A DNA stretch of 64,000 bases from Candidatus Woesearchaeota archaeon (lineage in GTDB: Archaea; Nanobdellota; Nanobdellia; Woesearchaeales; UBA9642), in the NCBI GenBank assembly GCA_026002815.1, contig BPGB01000002.1:62001-126000 (forward strand). Direction: 5' to 3'. The notes under the pieces are model-generated. The model was not told the origin of the DNA and ran no database searches. It worked only from the letters and a program-made list of their open reading frames with translations. The translations under genes and the position numbers were made by a program. Shown piece by piece: positions 6,708 through 15,627 of the stretch; position 1 is the first letter of the stretch; each line of letters opens with the position of its first letter.

Positions 6708-7118
6708 TTATATCGAAATTAGTTTCGATTCATATTCTTTTTTATATCTATTTAATTTAGATGTCAATAATAAAATTTTTCTTTCAAGTAATTTGTTTTG
6801 TTTTTTTGTTTTAATTTTTTCTAATTCCTGAATTCGCTTTTCAAGAGATAAAATTTTTGCAGATAAAATACACAATTCATATTTTTTTGGATCATTTATA
6901 AATGATTGACATATAGAAGTTGTGCTATTCATATATTTCATATATACGTCATATGATGATCTTAATGTAAGATAAAGAAATAAAATTTTTGGATCAGCCA
7001 TACGAGCAATAAGAGTTAAAACCCCAGTTGAATGAAAAATAGGGGTCACATCGACCCCTATTTCACTAAATACATTTAATATATCTTTTATTTCATTTAT
7101 ATAGTTTTTAATTTTCAT
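6708..7118 (-). CDS. Unknown basic coiled-coil protein, coupled to the peptidase
   Basis: The track start at 7151 is a TTG inside the peptidase gene. The ATG at 7118 overlaps the peptidase stop as ATGA, a classic translational coupling, and is preferred (136 aa). The N-terminal half is mixed helical with a hydrophobic centre. The C-terminal third (from about residue 88) is a Lys-rich coiled coil. The coupling suggests a role connected with the cysteine peptidase, perhaps as a partner or inhibitor, but this is inference. An 11-bp hairpin with a short U-tract lies about 20 codons into the gene. Confidence 0.65.
   Translation of the reverse strand: MKIKNYINEIKDILNVFSEIGVDVTPIFHSTGVLTLIARMADPKILFLYLTLRSSYDVYMKYMNSTTSICQSFINDPKKYELCILSAKILSLEKRIQELEKIKTKKQNKLLERKILLLTSKLNRYKKEYESKLISI
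7037..7063 (-). repeat. Intragenic terminator-like hairpin
   Basis: A perfect 11-bp inverted repeat AAATAGGGGTC/GACCCCTATTT with a five-base loop is followed on the minus strand by TTTTTC. It lies inside the coding sequence just after the peptidase gene and could attenuate transcription into the downstream genes. Confidence 0.5.
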
Positions 7119-8713
7119 TTTTTCCAAATTTTTTCCTTTAATTTTTGCCAAGGTGATTTATTTAATTGATTAATATTATCATTATCATTATCTACATTTT
7201 TATTCACCGAATCATCTTCCGTTGTTTGATTATCCAATTTAATCACATTAACTGATTCAACGATGGGATTAATCCCTTGTTTAACCCACTCTAGTTTTAC
7301 AGAAATATCTTCCATTACCCAAGCGTCAATCATAAAATCATTAATATATCTATACGAAAGATAGCCGTACCCATTTTCACCCCATCGTGAACCCCATGAA
7401 TTTTTGAATTTAAAAAGTTGTCGTTCACGATCATATCCAACTAAACAAACTGCATGTCCACCATAATGTAACCAGGGATTTCTTGGATATGGAACAATAC
7501 CATTTTGGCCTACATAAAAGATTTCTTCAAAACAAATAATTCCAATTACAACTGGACCTTTAGAATATAGACTATATTCTAATTCTGGAATAGAAGTAAT
7601 TCGATAATATTTACCTCCAAAATTCCAACGAGCTATTAATTTAGCCCAAGGTGTTGGTTTTCCTAACTCTATATCACTATATACCCAACCTTCTTCAGGA
7701 GGAATCCCTTCTTTTTGTAAAACTTTTAATGCATAACGAATTGAAGTTCCTTCTTCATTGGGCCAAGGATCAATCTGTTTTGCTTTATGATAAATCCATT
7801 GCTCACTTAAATCATATTGTTCATTTTCTCTTCGATAATATTTTCCTTGTTGGACTTCGCGTAAATATTCTTTTCTTTCTTGCCATTCTTTTACGGCAGT
7901 AACAGCAAAACCTACACACGAATTTCCTGAAATAAGAATTTTATCATAACGTCTTGTAATAAGAATTCCATTTGGAATTTCTGCACAATATACCATACCA
8001 TCGTAATTTTTAAAATCTAAATCCTTTTTAGGATCTAATACAAGTGTCTTAATATTTGACTTCATTAAATCATCTTGATTTGTTACATATGGAATACTAA
8101 ATATAAAATCAATAGTTTGAATTTTCTTAAAAACATAATAATCTTCAAATTTTTTAATTTCATTTAACCATCGTTTCAAATACATACGATGATCAGGGGT
8201 AAGCATAAAATTCAAAGAAGGATGTTTACTTATATACATTGGCCCCCGATAATAATATTCAATAATATGAATTGGTTTCTGATAAATAATTTCATTTGTT
8301 TCTCTATCGATTGTCGCAAATAAATCATCTTTTGTCGTATCTTTAAAATACTTCCATCCATCTTTTGTTAATACTTCTGTCTTTTCATCATGACACCCTT
8401 TACGTCCCTGATCTTTCACAGGAGACATTTCGGGTGTATAATCAATTTTCGATGGAAGTTCAGTCCGTAATGGAACAAAACTTTTTAAAAGGAAGTCTCT
8501 TTTATCAGGATCATCAAATTTATAATTAAGAGGTTTACCAAAAACATCTGCGGTTTTTGATTCCAATGGTTTAACAATTTCAAAGTCGATAGAACCAGAA
8601 GATTTTAAGTATTTTAATTGATTAATTACATTTAAATCTGTAATTTCTACTTCCGAATCTTGCGCATATAATTTCCCACCTACGGTAGAATTTGTTTTAA
8701 ATCGAATAATCAT
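7115..8713 (-). CDS. Papain-like (C1A) cysteine peptidase interrupted by an intein
   Basis: A 532-aa precursor. Residues 1-106 and 265-532 form a papain-family peptidase. The catalytic block DQGRKG|SCVGFAV is rebuilt only when the intein (residues 107-264) is removed. The catalytic Cys is residue 266, His is in LHYGGHAVCLVGYD (420) and Asn is in FKNSWGSRWGENGYGY (438). The spliced product would be 374 aa. The N-terminal about 90 residues form a beta-rich domain with no signal peptide, and the C-terminus is an Asn/Asp-rich linker with a basic tail. C1A enzymes cleave peptide bonds. In this phage the role could be cleavage of cell-wall peptides, virion maturation or host-protein degradation. 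The upstream neighbour is a two-TM holin-like protein, which favours lysis but does not prove it. The ATG at 8713 follows AGGAGAACTAG. Confidence 0.9.
   Translation of the reverse strand: MIIRFKTNSTVGGKLYAQDSEVEITDLNVINQLKYLKSSGSIDFEIVKPLESKTADVFGKPLNYKFDDPDKRDFLLKSFVPLRTELPSKIDYTPEMSPVKDQGRKGCHDEKTEVLTKDGWKYFKDTTKDDLFATIDRETNEIIYQKPIHIIEYYYRGPMYISKHPSLNFMLTPDHRMYLKRWLNEIKKFEDYYVFKKIQTIDFIFSIPYVTNQDDLMKSNIKTLVLDPKKDLDFKNYDGMVYCAEIPNGILITRRYDKILISGNSCVGFAVTAVKEWQERKEYLREVQQGKYYRRENEQYDLSEQWIYHKAKQIDPWPNEEGTSIRYALKVLQKEGIPPEEGWVYSDIELGKPTPWAKLIARWNFGGKYYRITSIPELEYSLYSKGPVVIGIICFEEIFYVGQNGIVPYPRNPWLHYGGHAVCLVGYDRERQLFKFKNSWGSRWGENGYGYLSYRYINDFMIDAWVMEDISVKLEWVKQGINPIVESVNVIKLDNQTTEDDSVNKNVDNDNDNINQLNKSPWQKLKEKIWKK
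7922..8395 (-). other. Class 1 mini-intein in the peptidase active site
   Basis: A 158-aa in-frame insertion beginning at Cys107 (CHDEKTEVLTKDGW, block A) and ending at Asn264 (DKILISGN, block G), followed by Ser +1. Block B is present as LTPDH (Thr and His), and block F/G as YDGMVYCAEIPNGILI. The penultimate residue is Gly instead of the usual His, a known variation. No homing endonuclease domain is present, so this is a mini-intein. It lies between the Gly and Ser of the papain motif, one residue before the catalytic Cys, so the enzyme should be inactive until splicing. Confidence 0.93.
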
Positions 8714-8728
8714 CTTCTAGTTCTCCTT

Positions 8729-9280
8729 TTATCGAAGTAAATCAATCAATTCTTTATCTTTCATAAGATCTTTTAAAAGCAATTCTTCATCTTCCGTTAA
8801 AACACTCTTTTGAGATTTTTTAGATTTTTGCTGTATAGAACTATTTTGTTGCATCTTCGCTTTTCTATTTTCCAATGATTTATTTTCAGAGTTTTGAATA
8901 TATTCCATAACCTTCTCTAACAAGATTAAAGACTTATCTGGTTTTTCAATTTCTTCAGGTTCTTTATTATTTTTTTGTTCATCAACTTTAGTATTATCAT
9001 TTTTTAAATTTTGAATGTTATTAACATTATTAGGAATATTATTATCAGATAATACTTTTTCTATATGAGCTACTTTATATTTAACACGACTCCAAATATA
9101 AACTGCAACTGCAATTGCTTGTGAAAGATATGTAAGAACCTTTTCAATATTATTTGAAATTTGATCTGGTTTTAAACTAAATAAATTACCATCAATGCCA
9201 AATGATGTAATAATCAAAAATGCAATTACCAACCAAAATTCTGTAGTCTTGATTCCACGAGTCAGATTTCCCAAATTCAT
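8729..9280 (-). CDS. Holin-like two-TM protein with a long cytoplasmic tail
   Basis: A 183-aa protein. The opening GIKTTEFWLVIAFLIITSFG gives a first membrane span (about 14-30), and a second span (about 48-65) ends in YIWSRVKYKV. A KTTEFWL-type start is common in small phage membrane proteins annotated as holins. The rest is a highly charged, Asn/Gln/Lys-rich tail with a coiled-coil tendency, longer than in typical holins. It lies 15 nt upstream of the intein-bearing peptidase, so the pair could form a lysis unit. The M15 peptidase at 42633 with its own membrane neighbour is a competing candidate. Confidence 0.6.
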   Translation of the reverse strand: MNLGNLTRGIKTTEFWLVIAFLIITSFGIDGNLFSLKPDQISNNIEKVLTYLSQAIAVAVYIWSRVKYKVAHIEKVLSDNNIPNNVNNIQNLKNDNTKVDEQKNNKEPEEIEKPDKSLILLEKVMEYIQNSENKSLENRKAKMQQNSSIQQKSKKSQKSVLTEDEELLLKDLMKDKELIDLLR

Positions 9281-9295
9281 GATTTTTCTCTCCTT

Positions 9296-10516
9296 TTATT
9301 TAGATAAAATTGGGGATAAAAGACTTTCTTCATTAATAGTATGTTTGTAATTCATCCAGTCATTTTCAATTTCTCTAAACATATAAAATTTAGCCATAAA
9401 ATCTTTCAATGTTCCACGATTTTCATCAATTGTGGCTTCAATAATATATCCTCCAACGTTAGGAACTAACCCTTTACGTTTAAGATAATTTGTACTTCCT
9501 TCAAACGTTCCACATTGCATCCCACAAATACCACCAAATAAGGCTTGCATTTGAATATGCAAATGACCGGCAAAGAAAAATCTTAAATCTGTATATTCTT
9601 TTGTACGATCTGAGAGTTTATATAATTCGTCAATTGAAATTCGTTCAATTCCTTTTTGTAAACGATATGAAACGGAATAGGGACACCCGCCAGATGGATG
9701 CCAAAGTTTTGCAGACACATTAGGAATCAATTGAATTGTTGCTTCATCAAAACCAAGGTAATGAATATCATCTCGTTTATAAGAAAGATAACGAATGGCA
9801 TTATGACCAGATTGTTTAATAAATGAATAATCGTGATTTCCTCCAATCATATACCATTGAAAACCTTTAGGAAGATTTAAAAGACAAGATTGTTCTTGCT
9901 CATCCGCACCTAAAGCATAGAGATCCATATTCTGTCCAGGATAAACATTATGTCCTGCTAGAATATCCCCGGCTACGAGAATATGTTGTACGCCACGCTT
10001 TTTGCAAATTTCCGCAAATTCATTCAATGCGGTAATTTGACATGCGGTTGAACCGAAATGTAAATCAGACACCACACCAAAAATAATTTCTTTATCATTA
10101 CTAATGGGCTTATCATGTACACGATCCACATCATGATGAATTGATTTTTCTTTTGAAATCATAAAATTAATAACAGAAATTTCGTGCCCATAAGAACGAT
10201 ATTCATTAATGATATTTCCAAGAACTTCCGGTGAGCATTTTAAATAATTACAAAAATCAATGACACTAATTGGTTCCTTAGAAGACTCTAAAATATCCAT
10301 AAAAAGTCTTTTTTGACGTACATATAACTTATTATCATCTGAATAACTATTTTCCATTCTCTTTTTAACTTTATTCACATATTTTTTAAATTTTTTAATG
10401 TCATGAACAACTACATTTTGAGGAAAAAGTTTCCTCGCACGTTTTATTAATTCTTCAACATCTTCATGTAAATAATTTTTAATAAATTCAGATAAAGTAA
10501 GATAATGACAATTCAT
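9296..10516 (-). CDS. Calcineurin-like metallophosphoesterase with N-terminal HTH-like domain
   Basis: A 406-aa protein. Residues about 75-120 resemble a winged helix (VIDFCNYLKCSPEVLGNII). The C-terminal domain has all metallophosphoesterase motifs in order: VSDLHFG (Asp151, His153), VAGDILAGH (Asp184), GGNHDY (Asn227, His228), a later His, and FAGHLHIQ. Two metal ions would be bound by these residues for hydrolysis of phosphoesters. The family includes nucleases, phosphatases and cyclic-nucleotide phosphodiesterases, and the substrate cannot be chosen from the sequence. Its position among tail and lysis genes suggests late expression. The ATG follows GGAGAAAATAA. Confidence 0.88.
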   Translation of the reverse strand: MNCHYLTLSEFIKNYLHEDVEELIKRARKLFPQNVVVHDIKKFKKYVNKVKKRMENSYSDDNKLYVRQKRLFMDILESSKEPISVIDFCNYLKCSPEVLGNIINEYRSYGHEISVINFMISKEKSIHHDVDRVHDKPISNDKEIIFGVVSDLHFGSTACQITALNEFAEICKKRGVQHILVAGDILAGHNVYPGQNMDLYALGADEQEQSCLLNLPKGFQWYMIGGNHDYSFIKQSGHNAIRYLSYKRDDIHYLGFDEATIQLIPNVSAKLWHPSGGCPYSVSYRLQKGIERISIDELYKLSDRTKEYTDLRFFFAGHLHIQMQALFGGICGMQCGTFEGSTNYLKRKGLVPNVGGYIIEATIDENRGTLKDFMAKFYMFREIENDWMNYKHTINEESLLSPILSK

Positions 10517-10539
10517 TTATTTTCTCCTTTTCATGAAAA

Positions 10540-13500
10540 TTAAACTCTTGTTAGTTTAAATGAACTTACATGACAATTTGAAATACCAACTGAATTAAAA
10601 CTTGATGTATTTCCATCACTTAAATTATACGTACCATAAAATGTTCCGTCAATATATATTGAAATGCTTATTGAAGGTGCAGATGTCCTGTCAAAAATAA
10701 TTTTTAAAGTATGGCCTCCTGGACTATCAAAAATTTCATTTGCATTGGTTAGAACTGTTGCAGAATAAACTGGCAAACCAGAATGAAATACATTTATTAT
10801 TAAGTTATTAGGATCGAAAGATTTTCTACTTAAAGTTATCCGAGTTGTAGTTTTATTAACAGAGGCGATAATAATAGAAAAATATTGAGAAAGAATTGTG
10901 GTTTCAATTTCATATTTATTTTGCGTTGAAATATTAAATTTATCTACCCAAAGTGTCCCAAAATCCGTTGATACCGATCCAGACAATAAATTAAATGCAT
11001 TTGGTGTAGTTGTATACCATGAATGTCCCGTCTCGGTAACATGTTCTAATATAGTTGTTTCTGATGAATGAAAATTAAACTCATCTAAGAAATATGATGC
11101 ATTTGGATCATATACTCCTAATGTATAATTTTGAGTCGTCAAGGAATCTGCGGCTGCCCGTACTTCAACTGTTACATAATTTTTGCCGATATTTGATGAA
11201 GTTGGATTCCATGAAATTAAACCGGTGCTGCTATTAATTGTCATCCCACTAGGTGATGAAATTAAAGAATATGTAAGAGTTCTATTTAAAGGATCGATTG
11301 CGTTTACATCATATGAATATGATGTATTCACTTCCACAAAATGATTTGGAGATGAAGTTATTACCGGATTATCTTTAAAAAGAATAATTTCGCATACGTC
11401 ATTCATCCAAGGACAGTCAAAAATCTGATTTGCGTCATAATCTAACCATCCTGTCGCTTGAATAGCGTATATTACTTCACCACTCGTGCTATCTAATTCG
11501 TATCTATTATACATTGGAGCGTCTAAAACATCAATCTCAACTTCATTGATATGAGGCCCATTTACTGTATAATCCGCAGAATTTATTGTACTTAATCCAA
11601 TTCCACCATATCCAGCCCCGTAAATATATTCTGTCACATTTGTATCTTGAATTAAATCATATGTTATTATTAATGATCCATTTAAATAAATTTTAAATTT
11701 TCTGTTAATTAATTCGGCTTTTATTTCAAATGTAGAAGTTGTAATTGGGAACGGATTCAAATTTGTTCCATATATAATTTCTTCTGATTGTCCAGAAAAT
11801 TTCTGAACAATCCATATTTTTACAGATTTACTTGTAGCTGAAAAATATTGAAATTTAACTGCATAGTATTCTGGATCGCCTGAAAAATCACGACCTCTTA
11901 GAATTAGATATCCATATCCATTTTCACTATATCCATAAACATTTGCACGAATTCGGAAATTATATCCAATTGATTGTGTATTATAATAATACGCTGGAAT
12001 TTCATTTGCCGTTTTATCGACAACACGATTTAAATAAATATGTAAATTAGAAGATCCTGTAAACGGTTTCCAAGCACCACCATAGAATGTTGGAGTATGA
12101 TCTTGTAATAATGTATTATTAGCATTTGTAAAATTATCTAATACTCTATTTTGTTCAAAAATTTCTCTTTGACATGCTAAATATTCAATTGTACCATAGT
12201 TTTCAAACATTTCATAATTATCTTTATCATCAACTACGCCAATATCAAAATAGCTTCCTGTATCCCAAAATTCATATGGATCAGTTAACCGACCACTTTT
12301 GTTTTCAGGTTCACCATCAACATAATTTTGATCATAATAATTTGGTTTACTGTCCATAATCAAATAGTCATAAGCATGAAATTCTTCTTTAATAAAACCA
12401 ACATCTTCAACAATAATCGATTCAAATAAAGGCGTATTAAACAAATACGCAATATCAGCTTTACCTTGAATAAATCGTGCCCGCATGGGCTTAAAAAAAT
12501 TCAAAATCGTTTCTATATCTTTAAATAGATATTCACCTCCAATCATAATAGCGCCAATATTCGGAAAGTCAAGACGAATATTGGACATTACCCAATTTAC
12601 AAATTCTGTAAACAGCGCAATTAAACCATTTATTGGCTCGCCCGTTGAAAATAATTCATCAATATAATTTTTAATTTCTGGATTAAATGTTTCTAATATA
12701 GTTTCTTCAGATATAACTGGAAATGCTTCTAGAAATAAATGATAATTTAGGATATTAATTGTGTGATCTTCTATATATTTATCAAAATTTTGCTTTTTTA
12801 TTTGATTTGCTCGTAATCCATCTTTAGCTACAGGGCGACTTGTAATTTGACTATATTCTTCAATAATTTTATCATAATCTTTTTCTGAAGCAATTTCGAT
12901 ATCACCATGATAAAAATTAAAAATATCGATGGGAAGAGCCTCTATGAGACCCTTTGAAGGTGATATTGGTCTTGGAGATGGATCATAAACCGTATAATCA
13001 TTATTCAAAAATACAATATGCGTCGCTACCCCATAATCAGCACCAATATATGGCATTATATATAAACTATTCTTATCATAATCTATATATCGAATAGATC
13101 CATAACCATAAAAAAGATTACCACCCGAATTGGTAAATTTTACTAATTTATTTTCCAAATCATTAGTGACAGTATAGCTTTGTGGAAAAACAATGACATA
13201 TTTAGAACCGAATGATAATCCTAGTTCTTCCGTTACATATTTTCTTAACCCATATAATATAGACATATATAATTCTAATAGAGATAAATAAATACCACTT
13301 GATGAATTAATGATTCTATAGCGAATTACATAATCATTATATGTATCAGAAGCTTGAATTGTTACCGGAGAAATATCATTTCCAAGAATAATTTTTTCAA
13401 TTGTTGCGGTGTTACCATTTCCATCGGAAATAGTTTCACCTTCCTTCATAGATTTTGCTTTTGTATTAGAAACCGTAATTCGAGAATATGAAGAAGATAA

Positions 13501-14343
13501 AACTTCGGTTGAAATTCCTGAAGTATCGGCGGTAATTGTAGACCCAATATCAAATTTTCCATTTTTATCTTTTAAAATTAAATTTGCAAATATTCCTTCA
13601 TGATATTGTGTATGAATTAATCTATTAATAATAGATAATGTACCTTCAAGAATTCGTTGAGAATAATTGGGACGATAAGAAAAATAAGGAGTTTTTGTTG
13701 GAATAGAAATTTTATTTGCTAAGATGAGATTTTTCATCTCATCTTTTGAAAGCATCCAATGTGCATCACCAGCTACAACATCATCATATTGTAAATCAGG
13801 CCATTTCGTAGCTGTTTTCGTATCTGTACTAACTGTTTCAGATCGAAAAATAAGATCAAAATCGCCTCCATATCCCCCCTCAATAGGAATAGCAGTTAAC
13901 CAATACTCAACTAAATCAACATCTGTAAAACCTAAAAATTCTAATAATTTTATAATCGTATTTGCTGTTCCTTTACCTTTGTATAATTTAATCAATTCTA
14001 ATAAAAATTTTTGTTTTGTGAATAAAGGCCGATTAAGAAAATTATATCCTAAACTTAATAATAATTCATCTAAAGCTGATTCTGGAAGAGCATATACATC
14101 AGAAATTTGACTCTGAAGAGTTGTTAATGTTCTATGAGTTGAATACCAATCAATAAGAAATTTTCTTAAACGTTTATAGTCTTCTGTCGAGTGAACAATT
14201 TGATCAATAACCGTTGTAAATAACACTCTCACTTTTTCTCTTTCAGATTCAGATAGAATCTGAAAAACTTCTTCTAATTCTAAAAAATTAGATTTATCTT
14301 TCAAATATTGAAAGATTGCAAGAAGATCATCAACTGTAAACAC
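10540..14343 (-). CDS. Large baseplate protein (gpI-like N-terminus) with Ig-like and lectin-like domains
   Basis: 1267 aa. The first 150 residues (including LPESALDELLLSLGYNF and YKGKGTANTIIKLLEFLG) resemble the P2 gpI family of baseplate wedge-to-fibre proteins. The middle is long and strand-rich with no clear match. Around residues 740-960 is a concanavalin/LamG-like jelly-roll. Residues about 1000-1090 form a putative Ig-like domain (FVEVNTSYSYDVNAIDP...GLISWNPTSSNIG), and the last about 170 residues are a second LamG-like domain. Fusion of a baseplate base to carbohydrate-binding modules suggests a baseplate component that also contacts the host surface. The stop of the 282-aa gene overlaps its start codon region at 14343, so the two are translationally linked. 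Confidence 0.75.
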   Translation of the reverse strand: MFTVDDLLAIFQYLKDKSNFLELEEVFQILSESEREKVRVLFTTVIDQIVHSTEDYKRLRKFLIDWYSTHRTLTTLQSQISDVYALPESALDELLLSLGYNFLNRPLFTKQKFLLELIKLYKGKGTANTIIKLLEFLGFTDVDLVEYWLTAIPIEGGYGGDFDLIFRSETVSTDTKTATKWPDLQYDDVVAGDAHWMLSKDEMKNLILANKISIPTKTPYFSYRPNYSQRILEGTLSIINRLIHTQYHEGIFANLILKDKNGKFDIGSTITADTSGISTEVLSSSYSRITVSNTKAKSMKEGETISDGNGNTATIEKIILGNDISPVTIQASDTYNDYVIRYRIINSSSGIYLSLLELYMSILYGLRKYVTEELGLSFGSKYVIVFPQSYTVTNDLENKLVKFTNSGGNLFYGYGSIRYIDYDKNSLYIMPYIGADYGVATHIVFLNNDYTVYDPSPRPISPSKGLIEALPIDIFNFYHGDIEIASEKDYDKIIEEYSQITSRPVAKDGLRANQIKKQNFDKYIEDHTINILNYHLFLEAFPVISEETILETFNPEIKNYIDELFSTGEPINGLIALFTEFVNWVMSNIRLDFPNIGAIMIGGEYLFKDIETILNFFKPMRARFIQGKADIAYLFNTPLFESIIVEDVGFIKEEFHAYDYLIMDSKPNYYDQNYVDGEPENKSGRLTDPYEFWDTGSYFDIGVVDDKDNYEMFENYGTIEYLACQREIFEQNRVLDNFTNANNTLLQDHTPTFYGGAWKPFTGSSNLHIYLNRVVDKTANEIPAYYYNTQSIGYNFRIRANVYGYSENGYGYLILRGRDFSGDPEYYAVKFQYFSATSKSVKIWIVQKFSGQSEEIIYGTNLNPFPITTSTFEIKAELINRKFKIYLNGSLIITYDLIQDTNVTEYIYGAGYGGIGLSTINSADYTVNGPHINEVEIDVLDAPMYNRYELDSTSGEVIYAIQATGWLDYDANQIFDCPWMNDVCEIILFKDNPVITSSPNHFVEVNTSYSYDVNAIDPLNRTLTYSLISSPSGMTINSSTGLISWNPTSSNIGKNYVTVEVRAAADSLTTQNYTLGVYDPNASYFLDEFNFHSSETTILEHVTETGHSWYTTTPNAFNLLSGSVSTDFGTLWVDKFNISTQNKYEIETTILSQYFSIIIASVNKTTTRITLSRKSFDPNNLIINVFHSGLPVYSATVLTNANEIFDSPGGHTLKIIFDRTSAPSISISIYIDGTFYGTYNLSDGNTSSFNSVGISNCHVSSFKLTRV

Positions 14344-15191
14344 TAGTTTATCTCCTCAGAATATGGATTATTCTTCTCATTTTTATAATAATCAAAAATT
14401 AACTGCATAATATATGCTTCATAAAAAACAGCCAATAGATTTCCTGTCTTAGCTATAGAATTATTCCAGTCAATTTTTTCAGTTCGTTTGTTTGCCATAA
14501 AATCTAAATAAATATACATCAATTTTCCTAATTCTGTTAAATTATCGAAATTATATTTCGATTTAAGATAATCTGATGATTCTGTATATCCATTTGCTAA
14601 ATAACCATTTTCAAAATAATCGGCTTTTGAAAAAATAACAGGTTTATCTTCAAAATATCCATTTAAAATATATCCACTTGCTAAATACGGAGAAGAACCT
14701 GTTTTATATTTATGAATATCATATAATAATGAAACATCTGTTCCAGTGATTCCAAAAATATTATTTGTGCCTGCAGTATTTGGAACAAATAATCTGGCAG
14801 ATTTGGGATATAACATCGCATGACGAAGAATATTTTTAGGCCATTGAGATTTATCCGTAACTTCTGAATACATATATGAAAATTTCTTTCCAGCCCATTT
14901 TTCATTAAATAAAAGTTCAATGAATGAATATGTTGTTAAACCTTTTTCTACATATCCTTCCGTAAAATATCCTTTTGTAATATAAGATGTAATATAATCA
15001 AATCTTGAATCTTTAATATTTACATTAATAGGGAGGGGATAAAATTCTTTATTGAGAGAAGATTTGATAATAAAATTATGAATCCAATATAACAAATCGG
15101 GTAATATGACCTTACCTTCAATATCAATAATTTGATCTGGAAGGATATAATTATCTTGATCATAAAGATAATATTGTTGGATGTATCCCAT
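14343..15191 (-). CDS. Virion protein with Gly-Tyr repeats (282 aa)
   Basis: A very aromatic protein (start MGYIQQYYLYDQDNYILPD) with short repeats of the form GYx(2-3)GYx: KGYFTEGYVEKG, SGYILNGYFED and NGYLANGYTES. No domain is recognised. It is the first gene after the terminator at 15290 and leader motif copy 4, and its stop overlaps the start of the baseplate protein, so a baseplate-associated role is likely. The repeats may form tight beta turns; this is inference. Confidence 0.6.
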   Translation of the reverse strand: MGYIQQYYLYDQDNYILPDQIIDIEGKVILPDLLYWIHNFIIKSSLNKEFYPLPINVNIKDSRFDYITSYITKGYFTEGYVEKGLTTYSFIELLFNEKWAGKKFSYMYSEVTDKSQWPKNILRHAMLYPKSARLFVPNTAGTNNIFGITGTDVSLLYDIHKYKTGSSPYLASGYILNGYFEDKPVIFSKADYFENGYLANGYTESSDYLKSKYNFDNLTELGKLMYIYLDFMANKRTEKIDWNNSIAKTGNLLAVFYEAYIMQLIFDYYKNEKNNPYSEEIN

Positions 15192-15220
15192 TTATTTTTT
15201 CCTTATAAATAAAGAAGTTT

Positions 15221-15243
15221 CCCCATCAACCCTTTGTTCTCAC
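15221..15243 (-). promoter_or_regulatory. Leftward leader motif, copy 4
   Basis: The minus strand reads GTGAGAACAAAGGGTTGATGGGG, 30 nt upstream of the 282-aa gene and just after a leftward terminator. This terminator-motif-gene order is the best evidence that the element starts transcription or acts in a 5' leader. Confidence 0.65.
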
Positions 15244-15270
15244 CCCTATTTTCCCCTTTATCTTAAATAT

Positions 15271-15320
15271 ACATAAAAAAATTCCCCCCTTAGAATTTTT
15301 AATTTTCTAAGGGGGGAAAA
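15271..15320 (-). terminator. Leftward terminator after the fibre locus
   Basis: The 14-bp stem TTCCCCCCTTAGAA/TTCTAAGGGGGGAA (15282-15295 with 15305-15318) is followed on the minus strand by TTTTTTATG. It ends transcription of the tail-fibre block before motif copy 4. Confidence 0.85.
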
Positions 15321-15350
15321 TAATAAAAAATTATAATTTAATATCTTTTT

Positions 15351-15602
15351 TTATAATCGTTCGGATAAGAAATTATAAATCTGTACTAAAGTATCCTTTA
15401 ATTGTATTTCATCATTACGTACCCGCATAATTAACCCTTCTACGTCTGTATGAAAAACTTCATAAAATTCTTTTAATATTTCGCGACCAACATTATAACT
15501 TATATTATTTCTAATTCGAATTGCATCTCGTCTAAGTTGAGTAAAATCTTTATTTTGAATAGCTGGAACATCCATTCCCAAAAAAATTTCATTCAAAGTC
15601 AT
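15351..15602 (-). CDS. Unknown 83-aa helical protein at the end of the fibre locus
   Basis: A short, mostly helical protein starting MTLNEIFLGMDVPAIQNKDF. It lies 25 nt after the 516-aa fibre gene and directly before the terminator. Small helical proteins at this position are often fibre assembly factors, but no recognisable motif supports that here. The ribosome binding site AAGGAGGC is strong. Confidence 0.65.
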   Translation of the reverse strand: MTLNEIFLGMDVPAIQNKDFTQLRRDAIRIRNNISYNVGREILKEFYEVFHTDVEGLIMRVRNDEIQLKDTLVQIYNFLSERL

Positions 15603-15627
15603 TATTTAATGCCTCCTTAAAGTTTAA

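Noticed and set aside
7651-7902. 83-aa hydrophobic plus-strand ORF antisense to the peptidase
   Set aside because: Lies wholly inside the conserved peptidase coding sequence and has no ribosome binding site.
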